This document shows, piece by piece, positions 1 to 9,801 of a DNA stretch of 64,000 nt. Position numbers and translations under genes: made by a program. Source of the DNA: Nisaea sp. (GTDB lineage: Bacteria; Pseudomonadota; Alphaproteobacteria; Thalassobaculales; Thalassobaculaceae); the NCBI RefSeq assembly GCF_017640745.1, contig NZ_JAEPQA010000013.1, positions 1-64,000 on the forward strand, in the 5' to 3' direction. The notes under the pieces were generated by a model. That model worked only from the letters and a program-made list of their open reading frames with translations. It was not told the DNA's origin and did no database searches. The stretch's first letter is position 1. Every line of letters begins with the position of its first letter.

Positions 1-1
1 G

Positions 2-61
2 CCGAATGGCGCGCTGGGGCCGGGGCAGGCTCCGTGCGGCGATTATCGTACGAAAGGATGA
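2..61 (+). CDS. C-terminal tail of an upstream gene (partial)
   Basis: Frame 2 is open from the window edge to a TGA at 59-61 and ends in the residues GDYRTKG. The stop lies inside the ribosome binding site of the next gene, six bases before its GTG start, which is what a tightly packed operon looks like. Only about 19 residues are visible, so the product cannot be named. RimK-like genes often follow a GNAT/peptidase-C39-like gene, but that is context only. Confidence 0.35.
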   Translation, partial: PNGALGPGQAPCGDYRTKG

Positions 62-67
62 GAAACA

Positions 68-1531
68 GTGACGGACTGGCTGATTCTTACCGAGAGCCGC
101 AAGGACATCGACCATACCGACACGCCGCACAAGGTGCTGTCGGTCCGCGATTACCTGTCGGCGGCCGGGCTCTTCGACGGCCTCCGGCCCGTGGTCATCA
201 ACCTGGCGCGCAGCTACGCCTATCAGAGTGCGGGCTACTACGCCTCGTTGCTGGCCGAAGCGCGCGGCCACCGGGTGATCCCGACGGTCCAGACCATGCT
301 CGAACTGTCCCGCAAGGGACTGTACGCCTCGGCGCTTCCGGAACTGGAAGAGGCCATCAACCGGGACCGCAACCGCAAAACCGAGCCCGAACAGGAGAGC
401 TTTACCCTGCTGGTCGCCTTCGGCCGGCCGTCCGTCGCGGGATACGAGAAATTCGCCCGGTTGCTGTTCGACTGGTTCCGCTGCCCGATGATCGCGGTCG
501 AGGTCGATACCGGCGAATGGACCCGGATCAAGAGCCTGAAACCGGTCTCCCCGAAAGGCCTGACGACGGAAGACAGGGAATTCTTCACCCAGGCGATGGC
601 GGCCCATTGCCGGCGGTCCTGGTCGGGACCGAAATCGAAGACTCCTCTGCGCTGGAGCCTCGCGGTCCTGCACAATCCGAAGGAGGCCATGCCGCCGACC
701 CAGATCAGTTCCCTGAAACGGCTGGCATCTGTCGGCGCCAAGATGGGGATCGAAGTCGAACCGATCCAGCAGAAGGATCTGCCGCGCGTCGCCGAATTCG
801 ATGCCCTCTTCATCCGGGAAACAACGTCGGTCAACGATCATACTTTCCGCTTCGCCCGCCGGGCCGAGCAGGAAGGCATGCCGGTGATCGACGACACGAT
901 GTCGATGATCCGCTGCACCAACAAGGTGTACCTCAAGGAAATGATGGAAGCGGCAAAGCTGCCGATCCCGAAATCGATCGTCATGGCTTCCGCCGGCGGC
1001 CTCACGAAGGCGGCCGAAACGATCGGCTTTCCGATGGTCGTGAAGATTCCGGACGGCTCCTTCAGCCGCGGCGTTCACAAGGTCAACGACCTGGACGCGC
1101 TGACCTCGCTCTGCACCGATCTGTTCCATAAGACCGACCTGCTGCTGGCGCAGGAATTCATGCCGACCGATTTCGACTGGCGGGTCGGCGTGCTCGGCGG
1201 CAAGCCGCTCTATGTGAGCCAGTACCTGATGGCTCGCAAGCACTGGCAGATCGTACACCACAAGGCGGACGGCAAGTTCGACGAGGGCGGCTTCAAGACC
1301 ATGCCGGTAGAGCAGGCACCCGCAGAAGTGGTGGATGTCGCGGTCAAGGCCGCCGCCATGATGGGCGACGGCCTCTACGGAGTCGATCTGAAGCAGAATG
1401 CCGACGGGGTCTTCGTCATCGAGGTCAACGACAACCCGAACCTCGACACGAACATCGAGGGCGCCGCGCTCGGCGACGAACTCTGGCGCCGCCTGCTCGG
1501 CTGGTTCCTGGAACGGCTCGAGGCGAAGTAG
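68..1531 (+). CDS. RimK-family ATP-grasp ligase with RimK-like N-terminal domain
   Basis: The 487-residue protein has an N-terminal region typical of RimK-like ATP-grasp proteins (about residues 1-200) and a C-terminal ATP-grasp fold (about 275-475). The metal-binding end motif FVIEVNDNPNLDTNIEG lies near residue 450. Members join a carboxylate to an amine using ATP, usually extending a peptide or protein tail with glutamate; the substrate here is unknown. The GTG start at 68 is chosen because AAAGGATGAG precedes it. It is convergent with the chemoreceptor gene, with only 19 bases between their stops and no terminator visible there. Confidence 0.85.
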   Translation: MTDWLILTESRKDIDHTDTPHKVLSVRDYLSAAGLFDGLRPVVINLARSYAYQSAGYYASLLAEARGHRVIPTVQTMLELSRKGLYASALPELEEAINRDRNRKTEPEQESFTLLVAFGRPSVAGYEKFARLLFDWFRCPMIAVEVDTGEWTRIKSLKPVSPKGLTTEDREFFTQAMAAHCRRSWSGPKSKTPLRWSLAVLHNPKEAMPPTQISSLKRLASVGAKMGIEVEPIQQKDLPRVAEFDALFIRETTSVNDHTFRFARRAEQEGMPVIDDTMSMIRCTNKVYLKEMMEAAKLPIPKSIVMASAGGLTKAAETIGFPMVVKIPDGSFSRGVHKVNDLDALTSLCTDLFHKTDLLLAQEFMPTDFDWRVGVLGGKPLYVSQYLMARKHWQIVHHKADGKFDEGGFKTMPVEQAPAEVVDVAVKAAAMMGDGLYGVDLKQNADGVFVIEVNDNPNLDTNIEGAALGDELWRRLLGWFLERLEAK

Positions 1532-1550
1532 CCGCCGGACGCCCTCCTAT

Positions 1551-3695
1551 TTAGGCGTTGCGTACCTCGTCGAGGAAGCGGCGCACGGTCTCGTTCAGCG
1601 AATTGGACTGCTGTGCCACCTCGCGGGCGGTCTGCAGCACCTGGCTTGCCGCGGTGCCGGTTTCCTGCGCTCCCTCGGTCATCGAGGAGATGTTCGCGGA
1701 CACCATCTGCGTGCCCTGCGCGGCCTCCTGAACGTTGCGGCTGATCTCCGAGGTCGCCGAGTTCTGCTCCTCCACCGCCGAGGCGATGCCGGTCGCGATC
1801 TCGCTCACCCGGGCCACGGTCTCCGTGATGGTCCGGATCGCGTTCACCGCGCTTGCGGTCTCCGACTGCATGGCGGAAATCTGCGTCGTGATGTCCTCGG
1901 TCGCCTTGGCGGTCTGGTTGGCGAGATTCTTCACCTCGCTTGCCACCACGGCAAAGCCCTTGCCCGCCTCGCCGGCGCGCGCGGCCTCGATGGTCGCATT
2001 CAGGGCAAGCAGGTTGGTCTGTTCGGCGATGTCGTTGATGAGGCCGACGATCTCGCCGACCTTCTGCGCCGCCTGATCGAGCCCGACCACGGATTCCCGC
2101 GTATGCTCCGCCTGTTCCGAAGCCTCGGCGCTGATCCGAGTGGACTCGCTCACCTGCTGGCCGATCTCCCGGATCGAGGACGCAAGCTGCTCGGCCGCGG
2201 CCGCCACCATATCCACGTTCGAAGAAGCCTCGCTCGACGCGGCGGCAACGGAATCCGCCTGGGACTGGGTATTCTCGGCAATCCCCGCCATGGACTGGGC
2301 GGTTGAATCGAGTTCCGTGGTCGCGCTGGCGACGCTGCGGAGCGCCTCGCTCACGGCCTTGTCGAAGTTCTGGGTGATCTCCTCGATCTTCTTTGCCCGG
2401 GCCTCGCGGCGCTGCTGGGAGCGCTCCTGCTCCGCCTTCATTTCCTCGTTGCGGACCATGTTCTCGCGGAAAACCTCGACGGCCCCGGCCATCTCGCCGA
2501 TCTCGTCGCCACGTCCGGCACCGGGGATCTCGACCTCGAGATTGCCGTGGGAGAGTTCGTTCATGACCCCCGTCATCTGTACGACCGGCCGCAACGCATT
2601 CCGGGCCGTGGTATAGCCGATACCTGCCAGGAGAACGAACATCACCGCACCGACGATCGCGAGGATGTTCCGCATTTCACGCACCGGGCCTAGGATTTCG
2701 GCCTCGCTCATCTCGCCGAGCACCGCCCACTTGACCCCCGCGAACTCGAGCGGCTTGTACACGGTATAGACCGCGGTCCCGAGATAGTTCGCACCCTTGA
2801 CGGTACCTTCCTCGCCAGCGAGGGCACGATCCGTAGCCTCAGTCTCTGCTTTGGCCTGCAATATGGCTTCCGCGCCGGAAATCCGGGAGGAGCTGCGCAG
2901 CAGGCCGTCGGCGCCGACCAGAATCGTCTCGCCCGTCGCGCCCATTCCTGCGGTATCGCGCATCAGCCGGTCGATCAGGCCGTCGGGGATATGAAAAACC
3001 AGGCTGCCCGCGAATTCGTCGCGGACAAAGATCGGCGTCGCAATAAAGGCCGTCGGCGCGCCGCCGCGCGGCTCGTAGGGATGGAAATCGGTCATCACGA
3101 CCCGGCCGGGCTCCGGGTTCTCAGCCAGCGTGGCGACCGTTCCGGCCAGTTCCGTGTCCTTCCAGGGGCCTTCGACAAGATTGGTCGCGAAATCCTGGTC
3201 CTTCAGCACGCTGTAGACGATGTTGCCTTCGTTATCGATCAGCATCACGTCGGCATAGCCGCGATCCTCGGCCAGCTTGCGGAACCACGGGTGGTTTTCC
3301 AGGTGATATTTCGTGTATCCAGAATCGTCCTCGGCCTTGTCGAGCAGTTGCTTGCTGCCGGGCGGATTCGGATTGTCCTCGATATAGAGCTTCTGCAGCG
3401 TCTCTGTCGGATTGCCCTTGCGCGCGAACAGGCGGAACCCGAACTTGAACCCGTTCAGCGCCTTGTCGGTCCCGGTATTGGCGGCAACGATCTGCAGGTC
3501 GTCACGGATGGAATCCAGCAGGGTCCGGAGCGCGGCAACACGTGCCACCGACATGGCCTCGAGTTGGGCCACCGCCCGCTCTTCCATTTGCCGCGCGGAC
3601 TGGAAATAGCTGAAAGAAGCAACCACCAAGATCGAAAGCGCCGTCGCGATCCCGACAAGCGCCGGGATCTTGGTCGACAGATTGATGTTCTTCAC
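1551..3695 (-). CDS. methyl-accepting chemotaxis protein with large periplasmic sensor domain
   Basis: This 714-residue chemoreceptor has a first membrane segment at about residues 10-30 and a long Cache-like periplasmic sensor at about 40-330. A second membrane segment at about 335-357 is followed by a HAMP region and a coiled-coil signalling domain. The hairpin tip, near residues 555-580, reads [16 protein letters not shown], the conserved CheA/CheW contact site. The receptor would pass ligand binding to CheA; the ligand cannot be read from sequence. The start is a GTG at 3695 behind a purine-rich GGTGGGG. No che genes are nearby, so it is an orphan receptor. About 200 AT-rich bases (3696-3895) upstream probably hold its promoter. 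Confidence 0.93.
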   Translation of the reverse strand: MKNINLSTKIPALVGIATALSILVVASFSYFQSARQMEERAVAQLEAMSVARVAALRTLLDSIRDDLQIVAANTGTDKALNGFKFGFRLFARKGNPTETLQKLYIEDNPNPPGSKQLLDKAEDDSGYTKYHLENHPWFRKLAEDRGYADVMLIDNEGNIVYSVLKDQDFATNLVEGPWKDTELAGTVATLAENPEPGRVVMTDFHPYEPRGGAPTAFIATPIFVRDEFAGSLVFHIPDGLIDRLMRDTAGMGATGETILVGADGLLRSSSRISGAEAILQAKAETEATDRALAGEEGTVKGANYLGTAVYTVYKPLEFAGVKWAVLGEMSEAEILGPVREMRNILAIVGAVMFVLLAGIGYTTARNALRPVVQMTGVMNELSHGNLEVEIPGAGRGDEIGEMAGAVEVFRENMVRNEEMKAEQERSQQRREARAKKIEEITQNFDKAVSEALRSVASATTELDSTAQSMAGIAENTQSQADSVAAASSEASSNVDMVAAAAEQLASSIREIGQQVSESTRISAEASEQAEHTRESVVGLDQAAQKVGEIVGLINDIAEQTNLLALNATIEAARAGEAGKGFAVVASEVKNLANQTAKATEDITTQISAMQSETASAVNAIRTITETVARVSEIATGIASAVEEQNSATSEISRNVQEAAQGTQMVSANISSMTEGAQETGTAASQVLQTAREVAQQSNSLNETVRRFLDEVRNA

Positions 3696-3895
3696 GAAAC
3701 CCCACCCGAGAAAATTAGTATTGCCGATTCGAAATACCTAGCGACCGTATTCACTAAAACCTGACGAAATTCAAGTTCGGCTCAACGGCTCTCTTTATTA
3801 AAGCAAGGATAAGTTAAAAAGCCGTCGCCAACAGACGGGATAAATATAAAATTCAACGCATATTCAATACAGCAGCGAAGGCGCAGCACGCGCGG

Positions 3896-6571
3896 CTACT
3901 CGATGGCGCACCACTTTGCCCACATCGCGCGGCAGGCTGCCTCGAAATCGCGCGCGAATGCGGGACCGTCCATTAGCGGCGACCGCTCCATCTCCTGCCG
4001 CAGGGTCTGTCGCAGATATGCCAGCCTCTCGATGTCGGAAGCGAGGTCGCACGCAATGCGAACGTAGTCGTCCTCGGTTTCGGCGATCCATTCCGGATGC
4101 CCTAGCTGGGTCAACATCGAGCTGCCGAGCGTTCCTATCGCGGGTTTCCCACGTAAGGTCACCGCCGGCATTCCCATATAGAGGCACTCGCAGAACGTGA
4201 CTCCTGCACAGTGAGGGATTGTATCAAGCATGATGTCGATCTGCGCGTGAGCATCAAGGACACGGGGGCAGAAATCGACCGTCATGCGCTCCCGTTCGAC
4301 CCCGCATTTCTCGAAACGTTGGATCAGTTCCTCACGTATCTTGGGGTCGCGGCACGACTGGCTGAACAGAGCGAAGTGCGAATCTGGCGAGCGCATCATA
4401 AGCTCGGACCACACCCTGACGACTTGATCGTTGATTTTAATAGACCGCGCAATTGCCCCGAACGTCACATAGCCGTTCTTCAAGACTGGGGATGGCGTCA
4501 GAGGCAGGTCCTTGTCCAGCGGTGTATACGGGAACACCGTATGCGGAAGGTTCCAGATCTTTTCGGAGAATAATCCGTCCGAGCCCTCTGGCGTGAAGAC
4601 CGGATCGCCGAGAAAATAGTCAATCGCCGTGAGGCCGGTGGTCACTCCATGGTCGAGCCAATGAAAGGAAACCGGAGCAGGTTTCTCAGCGAAGACATTC
4701 AATCTGCTGGCCTTGGTGTGCCCACAAAGATCGACAAGAATATCAATCCCGTCGGCACGGATCCGATCCGCCAATTCGCGATCACCTATGCCGAAGGTCG
4801 GAACCCAATGATCCGAGAACCCGCGCATCTGCTCGGTGAGATTATCCGCGCGATCCGAATGGTACGCATAACTGTAAATCTCGAACTTGCCGTGATCGTG
4901 GTGCTGAAGCAAAGGCAGAAAAAAGCTCGTGCTCGAGTGTCGCTGAAAAGAACCACCGACATATCCGATCTTAAGACGCTTATCTGGATCCCGGCAGTTC
5001 GGATGAGGTTGCCACCGGCTCCGAAGGGGGCCGCCGATTTCCGCATCGAAACGCTTATAAGCCGACAGGTAGCGCTCTATCTCCAAGCCCGGGATGTATT
5101 GCAGGAAAAAAAGGAGCATTTTATGGATTTCGGGATTATGAGGCTGTCGCTCGACAGCACGCGTGGATAACGCGAAGGCCTCATCGAAACAGGCCAAGTC
5201 GGCGAGATAAAGCCCAAGACGCGCAAGAACAAGTGCTTCATCCGGGGCGATCATCTGGGCCCTGCGCAAGGGAACCTCCGCATCACAGATCTTCTGTTTT
5301 TCGATCTGTGTCAGACTCAGGTTCAAATACTGGGGAGCTTCATCGGGCGCCGCGATAATCGCACGACGCAAGATTGGCTCGGCCCGGCTATCACCTTTTG
5401 CCTGCCAGGCCATACCATGCGCCCCCATAAGGGCCGGGGAGAGAGGATCAACAGAAAGTCCGGCCTGCGCCAGTTTGATTGCGCCATCAAGATCCTGCAT
5501 GTCCCGCAGGACAGCGATCATATTAACCAGCGCGCTGAGTTCCGCCGGCGCCAGGCAGATTGCCTTGCGATATAAGTCCTTCGCCAGAAACAATTCGCCT
5601 TGCTTCTGTGCTACCGCCCCGAGATTCCCCCAGGCCTTGGCGTGTTCCGGCGTTGCCGCGACCACCTCCAAAAAGGTTCGCCTTGCCTCCTCTAGGGCCC
5701 TTTTCGCCAAATAGGCCGTCCCGAGATTGTATCCGGCGGCCGCGTATTTCGGCCGTATCGCAAGGGCCCGCCGGAGCCATGAGATACCGGTTTCGGCCCG
5801 TTGCAGAAGGGTGCCGAAATTGTAGCAGTTTTCAGCTGAACCAGGCTCGATGAGAAGGGCCCGGCGGAAAGGCATTACCGCGTCGTCCTTCGCTCCTGAG
5901 GCCTGCAGCCTGGTCCCGAGATTGCGATAGGCCGCAACAAATATCGGATTTGCCGAAAGCGCGGTGCGGTAACAGGCCAGCGCTTCCTCGTTGCGGCCAA
6001 GATTGGTCAACAGATTGCCGAGATTATTATGTCCCTCGGCCAATGCTGGTGTGGCTTCCAAACCGGTCCGGTATGCCGCGACCGCGGCATCGGTCCGCCC
6101 CAGTTTGTCGAGCACCATACCGAGGCTACACCACGCCAGACCAAGTCCCGGCGCATGCCGAACAGCGGCCTCGAAACTGCGTTCCGCGGCCTCTAGCGAC
6201 CCCGCTTCGTGTTGCATAATGCCAAGATTGTAATGCGCCGAGGCATAATCGGGCTGCAGACGGATCGCTTCCCGAAAGCAGCGTTCTGCATCGGTGTCGC
6301 GCCTGAGCCTACGATAGGCATTGCCAAGGTTATAGTGGGCCTCCGCGTTTGCAGGCTGGCGCTGGAGCGATTGCCCGATGAGATCCGCCGCGACGTCTGG
6401 CCGCCCCACCTGAAGCGCCACGACGCCCAACAGATAAAGCGCTACCGGCTGCCCCGGCTGCTCTGACAAAATCTGTCGGTAAAGCCTTTCGGCCTCAACG
6501 AGATTTCCCGCGCCATGCGCACTCGTCGCGCGTTGCAGGAGAACTTGAGGATTGGCAGCCTGATCCGTCAT
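3896..6571 (-). CDS. TPR-repeat O-GlcNAc-transferase-like (SPINDLY-type) glycosyltransferase
   Basis: The 891-residue protein starts with about 500 residues of tetratricopeptide repeats, with recurring blocks such as AEAHYNLGNAYRRLRRD and ASAHYNLGIMQHEAG. It ends in a SPY/OGT-type catalytic region (about 540-885) containing KIGYVGGSFQRHS, DILVDLCGHT and CAGVTFCECLYMGMPAVTLRG. Such proteins add a sugar to protein or glycan substrates; the acceptor is unknown. I place the start at the ATG at 6571 (MTDQAANP) rather than a TTG 15 codons upstream, because homology-like sequence begins there. No strong Shine-Dalgarno is visible. Several stretches (about 4200-5150) look more AT-rich than neighbouring genes, which hints at transfer. 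Confidence 0.85.
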   Translation of the reverse strand: MTDQAANPQVLLQRATSAHGAGNLVEAERLYRQILSEQPGQPVALYLLGVVALQVGRPDVAADLIGQSLQRQPANAEAHYNLGNAYRRLRRDTDAERCFREAIRLQPDYASAHYNLGIMQHEAGSLEAAERSFEAAVRHAPGLGLAWCSLGMVLDKLGRTDAAVAAYRTGLEATPALAEGHNNLGNLLTNLGRNEEALACYRTALSANPIFVAAYRNLGTRLQASGAKDDAVMPFRRALLIEPGSAENCYNFGTLLQRAETGISWLRRALAIRPKYAAAGYNLGTAYLAKRALEEARRTFLEVVAATPEHAKAWGNLGAVAQKQGELFLAKDLYRKAICLAPAELSALVNMIAVLRDMQDLDGAIKLAQAGLSVDPLSPALMGAHGMAWQAKGDSRAEPILRRAIIAAPDEAPQYLNLSLTQIEKQKICDAEVPLRRAQMIAPDEALVLARLGLYLADLACFDEAFALSTRAVERQPHNPEIHKMLLFFLQYIPGLEIERYLSAYKRFDAEIGGPLRSRWQPHPNCRDPDKRLKIGYVGGSFQRHSSTSFFLPLLQHHDHGKFEIYSYAYHSDRADNLTEQMRGFSDHWVPTFGIGDRELADRIRADGIDILVDLCGHTKASRLNVFAEKPAPVSFHWLDHGVTTGLTAIDYFLGDPVFTPEGSDGLFSEKIWNLPHTVFPYTPLDKDLPLTPSPVLKNGYVTFGAIARSIKINDQVVRVWSELMMRSPDSHFALFSQSCRDPKIREELIQRFEKCGVERERMTVDFCPRVLDAHAQIDIMLDTIPHCAGVTFCECLYMGMPAVTLRGKPAIGTLGSSMLTQLGHPEWIAETEDDYVRIACDLASDIERLAYLRQTLRQEMERSPLMDGPAFARDFEAACRAMWAKWCAIE

Positions 6572-6711
6572 GGACACTCTGACTTGAGGCGCGCCGTCAG
6601 GCGCTCGTTGCCGCAATCATAGCGCCTGAGATCGGGTTTGGAAGAACCCCGCAGGCCGGATCAAATCGATTGAAATGTCTCGCGACTGGCGGAGGCGCCG
6701 AGACCAGCATG

Positions 6712-6746
6712 GAACGGCGTCCGGGACCTGCTTTCGGACGCCGTTC
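6712..6746 (-). terminator. 12-bp perfect stem-loop after the heme operon, terminator-like
   Basis: Bases 6712-6723 and 6735-6746 form a perfect 12-base-pair stem (GAACGGCGTCCG and its complement) around an 11-base loop. It sits 25 bases past the stop of the last gene of the heme operon. The U-tract of a canonical intrinsic terminator is absent on the minus strand, so it may instead stabilise the 3' end of the mRNA. Confidence 0.55.
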
Positions 6747-6770
6747 TCAATAGATCGGTCACGTGAGGCC

Positions 6771-7079
6771 TCAGAGCTTCTGCACCGTTTCGAAACCCTC
6801 GAACTGCGGGTGACCCGCATAGAGCGGCTTGTTGTTGCCGGCATTGGCGTGCGCCTTGCGGAAATGCTCGGACTTGGTCCAGGCGACGAAGGAGTCGTAG
6901 TCCTTCCAGAGCGTGTGCGAGGCATAGAGCGTGTGATCCTCCGCCTCCGGCCCCTTGAGCAGGCGGAACTCGACGAAACCCGGGACCTGGTTCAACTGGC
7001 TGTCCCGCGTCTTCCAGACGGTCTCGAAATCCTGTTCCGATCCCTTCAGGACCTTGAACCGGTTCATGGCGATATACAT
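6771..7079 (-). CDS. antibiotic-biosynthesis-monooxygenase fold protein, probable heme-degrading monooxygenase
   Basis: The 102-residue protein has the ABM/IsdG-like ferredoxin fold pattern: it opens with MYIAMNRFKVLKGSE, has a central SHTLWKDYDSFVAWTKSE, and then the HFRKAH motif. IsdG/HmoA proteins split the heme ring to release iron, and small ABM proteins are common at the end of heme operons. It is the last gene of the hemP-hmuRSTUV operon, 18 bases after hmuV. That position makes heme breakdown the best guess, although the fold also occurs in quinol monooxygenases. The same operon encodes HmuS, so it would hold two unrelated heme-processing proteins. Confidence 0.75.
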   Translation of the reverse strand: MYIAMNRFKVLKGSEQDFETVWKTRDSQLNQVPGFVEFRLLKGPEAEDHTLYASHTLWKDYDSFVAWTKSEHFRKAHANAGNNKPLYAGHPQFEGFETVQKL

Positions 7080-7097
7080 GCGTCTCTCCTCTGACGT

Positions 7098-7895
7098 TCA
7101 GGCCCTTTGGGCCGGATGCGTGTCCGGATCGTAGACCGGCACGATACGCGGGCGGCCGTCCATGGCCTCTTCCACGACAATCTCGGTTTCATAGATGGCG
7201 CTCAGCCGCGCGGCTGTGAAGACGTCCGTCCCCGTCCCGTCCGCGACAACGCGCCCCCGATGCATCAGCACCACCCGGTCGGCGAAGGCGGCGGCGAGGT
7301 TGAGGTCGTGCAGCACCACGAGCACGCCCTCCCCCAGCCGCGCCGCGCGGCGGGCGATCCGCATGGTGGCGATCTGATGCGCGATGTCGAGGCTGGCGGT
7401 CGGCTCGTCCAGCATCAGGTAGCCGCAGGCCCTATCCGAGGCCGCAAGCTGGACCAGGACGCGCGCCAGATGCGCCCTGTGGCGCTGGCCTCCGGACAGG
7501 ATCAGGCAATTGTCGTCGGCGCGATCGAGAAGGGACACATCGCGCAGGGTTTCACTGATCAGCAGGTTGGCCCGCTCCGGCGGCACGTCGCGCGGAATGC
7601 CGAGCGCCAGAAGCTCGCGCACCGTGAAGGCCGCGCTCAGGGTCGGCGTCTGCTCCAGAACGGCGCGGCGGCGAGCGAGCACGTCCGGCGGAAGGCCGGT
7701 GACACTCTGCCCGTCGATATGCACCAGACCCTGCTGCGGCGCGTAGTCCCCGGCCATGACCGCGAGCAATGTCGATTTCCCGGCCCCGTTCGGTCCGCAG
7801 AGCGCGACCATCTCTCCGGGCCGCACCTTGACGCTGACGTCCCGCAGCACCTCGGTTGACCCGAAGCCGTGCCAGATCCCCTGGGCCTCCAGCAT
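7098..7895 (-). CDS. hmuV: heme ABC transporter ATP-binding protein HmuV
   Basis: The 265-residue ABC ATPase shows Walker A CGPNGAGKST near residue 35, signature LSGGQRHRAHLARVL, Walker B YLMLDEPTASLD and switch histidine VVLHDLN. It energises heme import through HmuU in the inner membrane. The open frame runs further upstream, but the start is placed at the ATG at 7895, which shares bases with the hmuU stop (TGATG), a coupling typical of this operon. The CGPNGAGKST and LHDLNLAA sequences match the FecE/HmuV branch of iron-chelate ATPases. Confidence 0.93.
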   Translation of the reverse strand: MLEAQGIWHGFGSTEVLRDVSVKVRPGEMVALCGPNGAGKSTLLAVMAGDYAPQQGLVHIDGQSVTGLPPDVLARRRAVLEQTPTLSAAFTVRELLALGIPRDVPPERANLLISETLRDVSLLDRADDNCLILSGGQRHRAHLARVLVQLAASDRACGYLMLDEPTASLDIAHQIATMRIARRAARLGEGVLVVLHDLNLAAAFADRVVLMHRGRVVADGTGTDVFTAARLSAIYETEIVVEEAMDGRPRIVPVYDPDTHPAQRA

Positions 7896-8953
7896 CAGAA
7901 ACCTCCCCTTTTCAGGCGCCGCATCAGCAGCCAGAGGAAGAACGGCCCGCCGATCATGCTGGTGGCAAGCCCGATCGGCGGCTCGGTCGGCGGCACGGCG
8001 AGCCGGACCGCCAGATCGGCGCCGAGGATCAGGGCCCCGCCAATGAGGGCGGCCGCCGGCAGCACGTTGCGGTGCGCCGGGCCGACGATCAGCCGCGCCA
8101 TGTGCGGCGCGACCAGGCCGATGAAGCCGATCGGCCCCGCCGCCGCCGTCACCGCGCCGACCGCGATCGCGGTCATCAGGGCGATGCGCCATTTCTCACG
8201 CTCGATATCGATCCCGGCGTGGAAGGCCGCGCGCTCGCCAAGCTGGAAAAGATCGAGGGAACGGCCCATGGTCAGCAGACCTAGTGCCGCCGCTAGTGCC
8301 AGCATCGTGGTGACCGAGACCTGCATCCAGTTGCCGGAAGCGATCGAGCCCATCGACCAGAAGGTCAGATCGCGCAGCTGCTGGTCGTCGCTGATATAGA
8401 CCATGGCGCCGATCAGGGCGCCGGCGATGGCATTCACCGCGACACCGGCGAGGATCAGCATGGCGACGTTGGTGCCGCCGCTGAGATGCGAGAGCGAAAA
8501 GACGAAAGCGGTGACGAGCAGCCCTCCGGCGAAGGCGCCGAGCGGAAGTGCATAGGGTCGGACCGGGGCCGGCAGGTCGCCGACGAAGTAATTTCCGAGC
8601 ACGATGACAGAGACGGCCCCGACCGCGGCACCCGCCGTCACGCCGATCAGGCCGGGATCCGCCAGCGGATTGCGCAGCACGCCCTGCATCGCGCAGCCCG
8701 AGAGCGCGAGACCGAACCCGACCGCGAGACCGAGCACGGCGCGCGGCAGGCGGATCTGCAGAAGGATCGCGCTCGGGCCCTGCTCGCCCTCGCCGAGGAG
8801 CACGGCCAGCAAGTCACCCGGTCCGAGTCTGACCGGCCCGAGCGCAAGTTCGGCGAAAACGACGATCAGCAGGGCCGCCCCGAGCAGCGCAAACACCGGG
8901 ATCCCGGCAAATCGCGCCGCCGCGTGGCGCGGCAGGGCCGAGGTCTCGGACAT
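7895..8953 (-). CDS. hmuU: heme ABC transporter permease HmuU
   Basis: This 352-residue FecCD-family permease has about ten hydrophobic segments. Diagnostic stretches are LRLPRAVLGL-like QIRLPRAVLGLAVGFGLALS, GVLRNPLADPGLIGVTAGA and PIGFIGLVAPHMARLIVG. It forms the inner-membrane channel for heme delivered by HmuT. It lies between hmuT (5 bases upstream) and hmuV, whose start overlaps its stop. Length and motif order are normal for the family. Confidence 0.93.
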   Translation of the reverse strand: MSETSALPRHAAARFAGIPVFALLGAALLIVVFAELALGPVRLGPGDLLAVLLGEGEQGPSAILLQIRLPRAVLGLAVGFGLALSGCAMQGVLRNPLADPGLIGVTAGAAVGAVSVIVLGNYFVGDLPAPVRPYALPLGAFAGGLLVTAFVFSLSHLSGGTNVAMLILAGVAVNAIAGALIGAMVYISDDQQLRDLTFWSMGSIASGNWMQVSVTTMLALAAALGLLTMGRSLDLFQLGERAAFHAGIDIEREKWRIALMTAIAVGAVTAAAGPIGFIGLVAPHMARLIVGPAHRNVLPAAALIGGALILGADLAVRLAVPPTEPPIGLATSMIGGPFFLWLLMRRLKRGGF

Positions 8954-8958
8954 TTCGT

Positions 8959-9801
8959 TCAGCCGCCCCGCAAGGCCGTGGCGAGCGAGCGCACCGCCTC
9001 CGGCGCACGGGGGCCGAAGCCGAGCAGAAGCAGGCCATCCATCGCGACGTAGCGGCGCTCCTGGCCGGCCGGCGTCAGGGCAAACTCGGGCCGGGAAAGC
9101 ATGACATCGATGCCTCCCAGACGCTCCACGGTCTGGGACATCATCAGCAGCACGTCCGGCGCCGCTTCGATGATCGCCTCCTGCGACATCGGCTTGTATC
9201 CGGAGAAGCCTTCGGCCGCGTTCGACGCGCCCGCGAGGGCGATGATCGCGTCGGCGGATGTCTCCGCGCCGGCAACCAGCGGCGCGCCGTCACGTTCGCT
9301 CAGGACGAAGATCACCCGAGGGGTATCGGTGTAGCCTTTGGCGGTTTCGAGGGCCTTGGCCATATCCCTCTCGACCCGCTGCGCGAGAGTCTCGCCCTCG
9401 GCCTCAAGGCCAATCGCCTTACCGACGAAGCGGACCTTTTCGAGCACGCCCTCCGGGGTATTCCCCTTCGGCGCCAGTTCGACGCGCAGCCCCGCGGCGC
9501 GAAGCTGCTCGACGGCCGCCGGAGGTCCGGCGTCATGCGCGGCGATCAGAAGATCCGGCTGCAGGGAGAGAATCCCTTCGGCGGCGAGCCTGCGGATATA
9601 GCCGATCTGCTCTTTCGAGACCGCTTCAGACGGATGGTTCGAGGTGCTGTCAACGGCGATCACCCGGTCGCCCGCCCCCAGCGCATATATGATCTCGGTG
9701 ATATCGCCGCCGGCGGAGACGATCCGCTGCGGGCTGTCCGCGTGCGCCGCTTCCGCGAGCAGCAGTGCCGCGGCGAGGAATAGGAACGGCAGCCGTCTCA
9801 T
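8959..9801 (-). CDS. hmuT: periplasmic heme-binding protein HmuT
   Basis: The 280-residue protein begins with a Sec signal peptide (MRRLPFLFLAAALLLAEAAHA, cleaved after AHA) followed by a BtuF/FhuD-type binding domain: QRIVSAGGDITEIIYALGAG, DLLIAAHDAGPPAAVEQL, and APDVLLMM in the C-terminal lobe. It hands heme to HmuUV. An apparent upstream extension is ignored because the ATG at 9801 overlaps the hmuS stop (ATGA) and begins exactly at the signal peptide. Confidence 0.92.
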   Translation of the reverse strand: MRRLPFLFLAAALLLAEAAHADSPQRIVSAGGDITEIIYALGAGDRVIAVDSTSNHPSEAVSKEQIGYIRRLAAEGILSLQPDLLIAAHDAGPPAAVEQLRAAGLRVELAPKGNTPEGVLEKVRFVGKAIGLEAEGETLAQRVERDMAKALETAKGYTDTPRVIFVLSERDGAPLVAGAETSADAIIALAGASNAAEGFSGYKPMSQEAIIEAAPDVLLMMSQTVERLGGIDVMLSRPEFALTPAGQERRYVAMDGLLLLGFGPRAPEAVRSLATALRGG

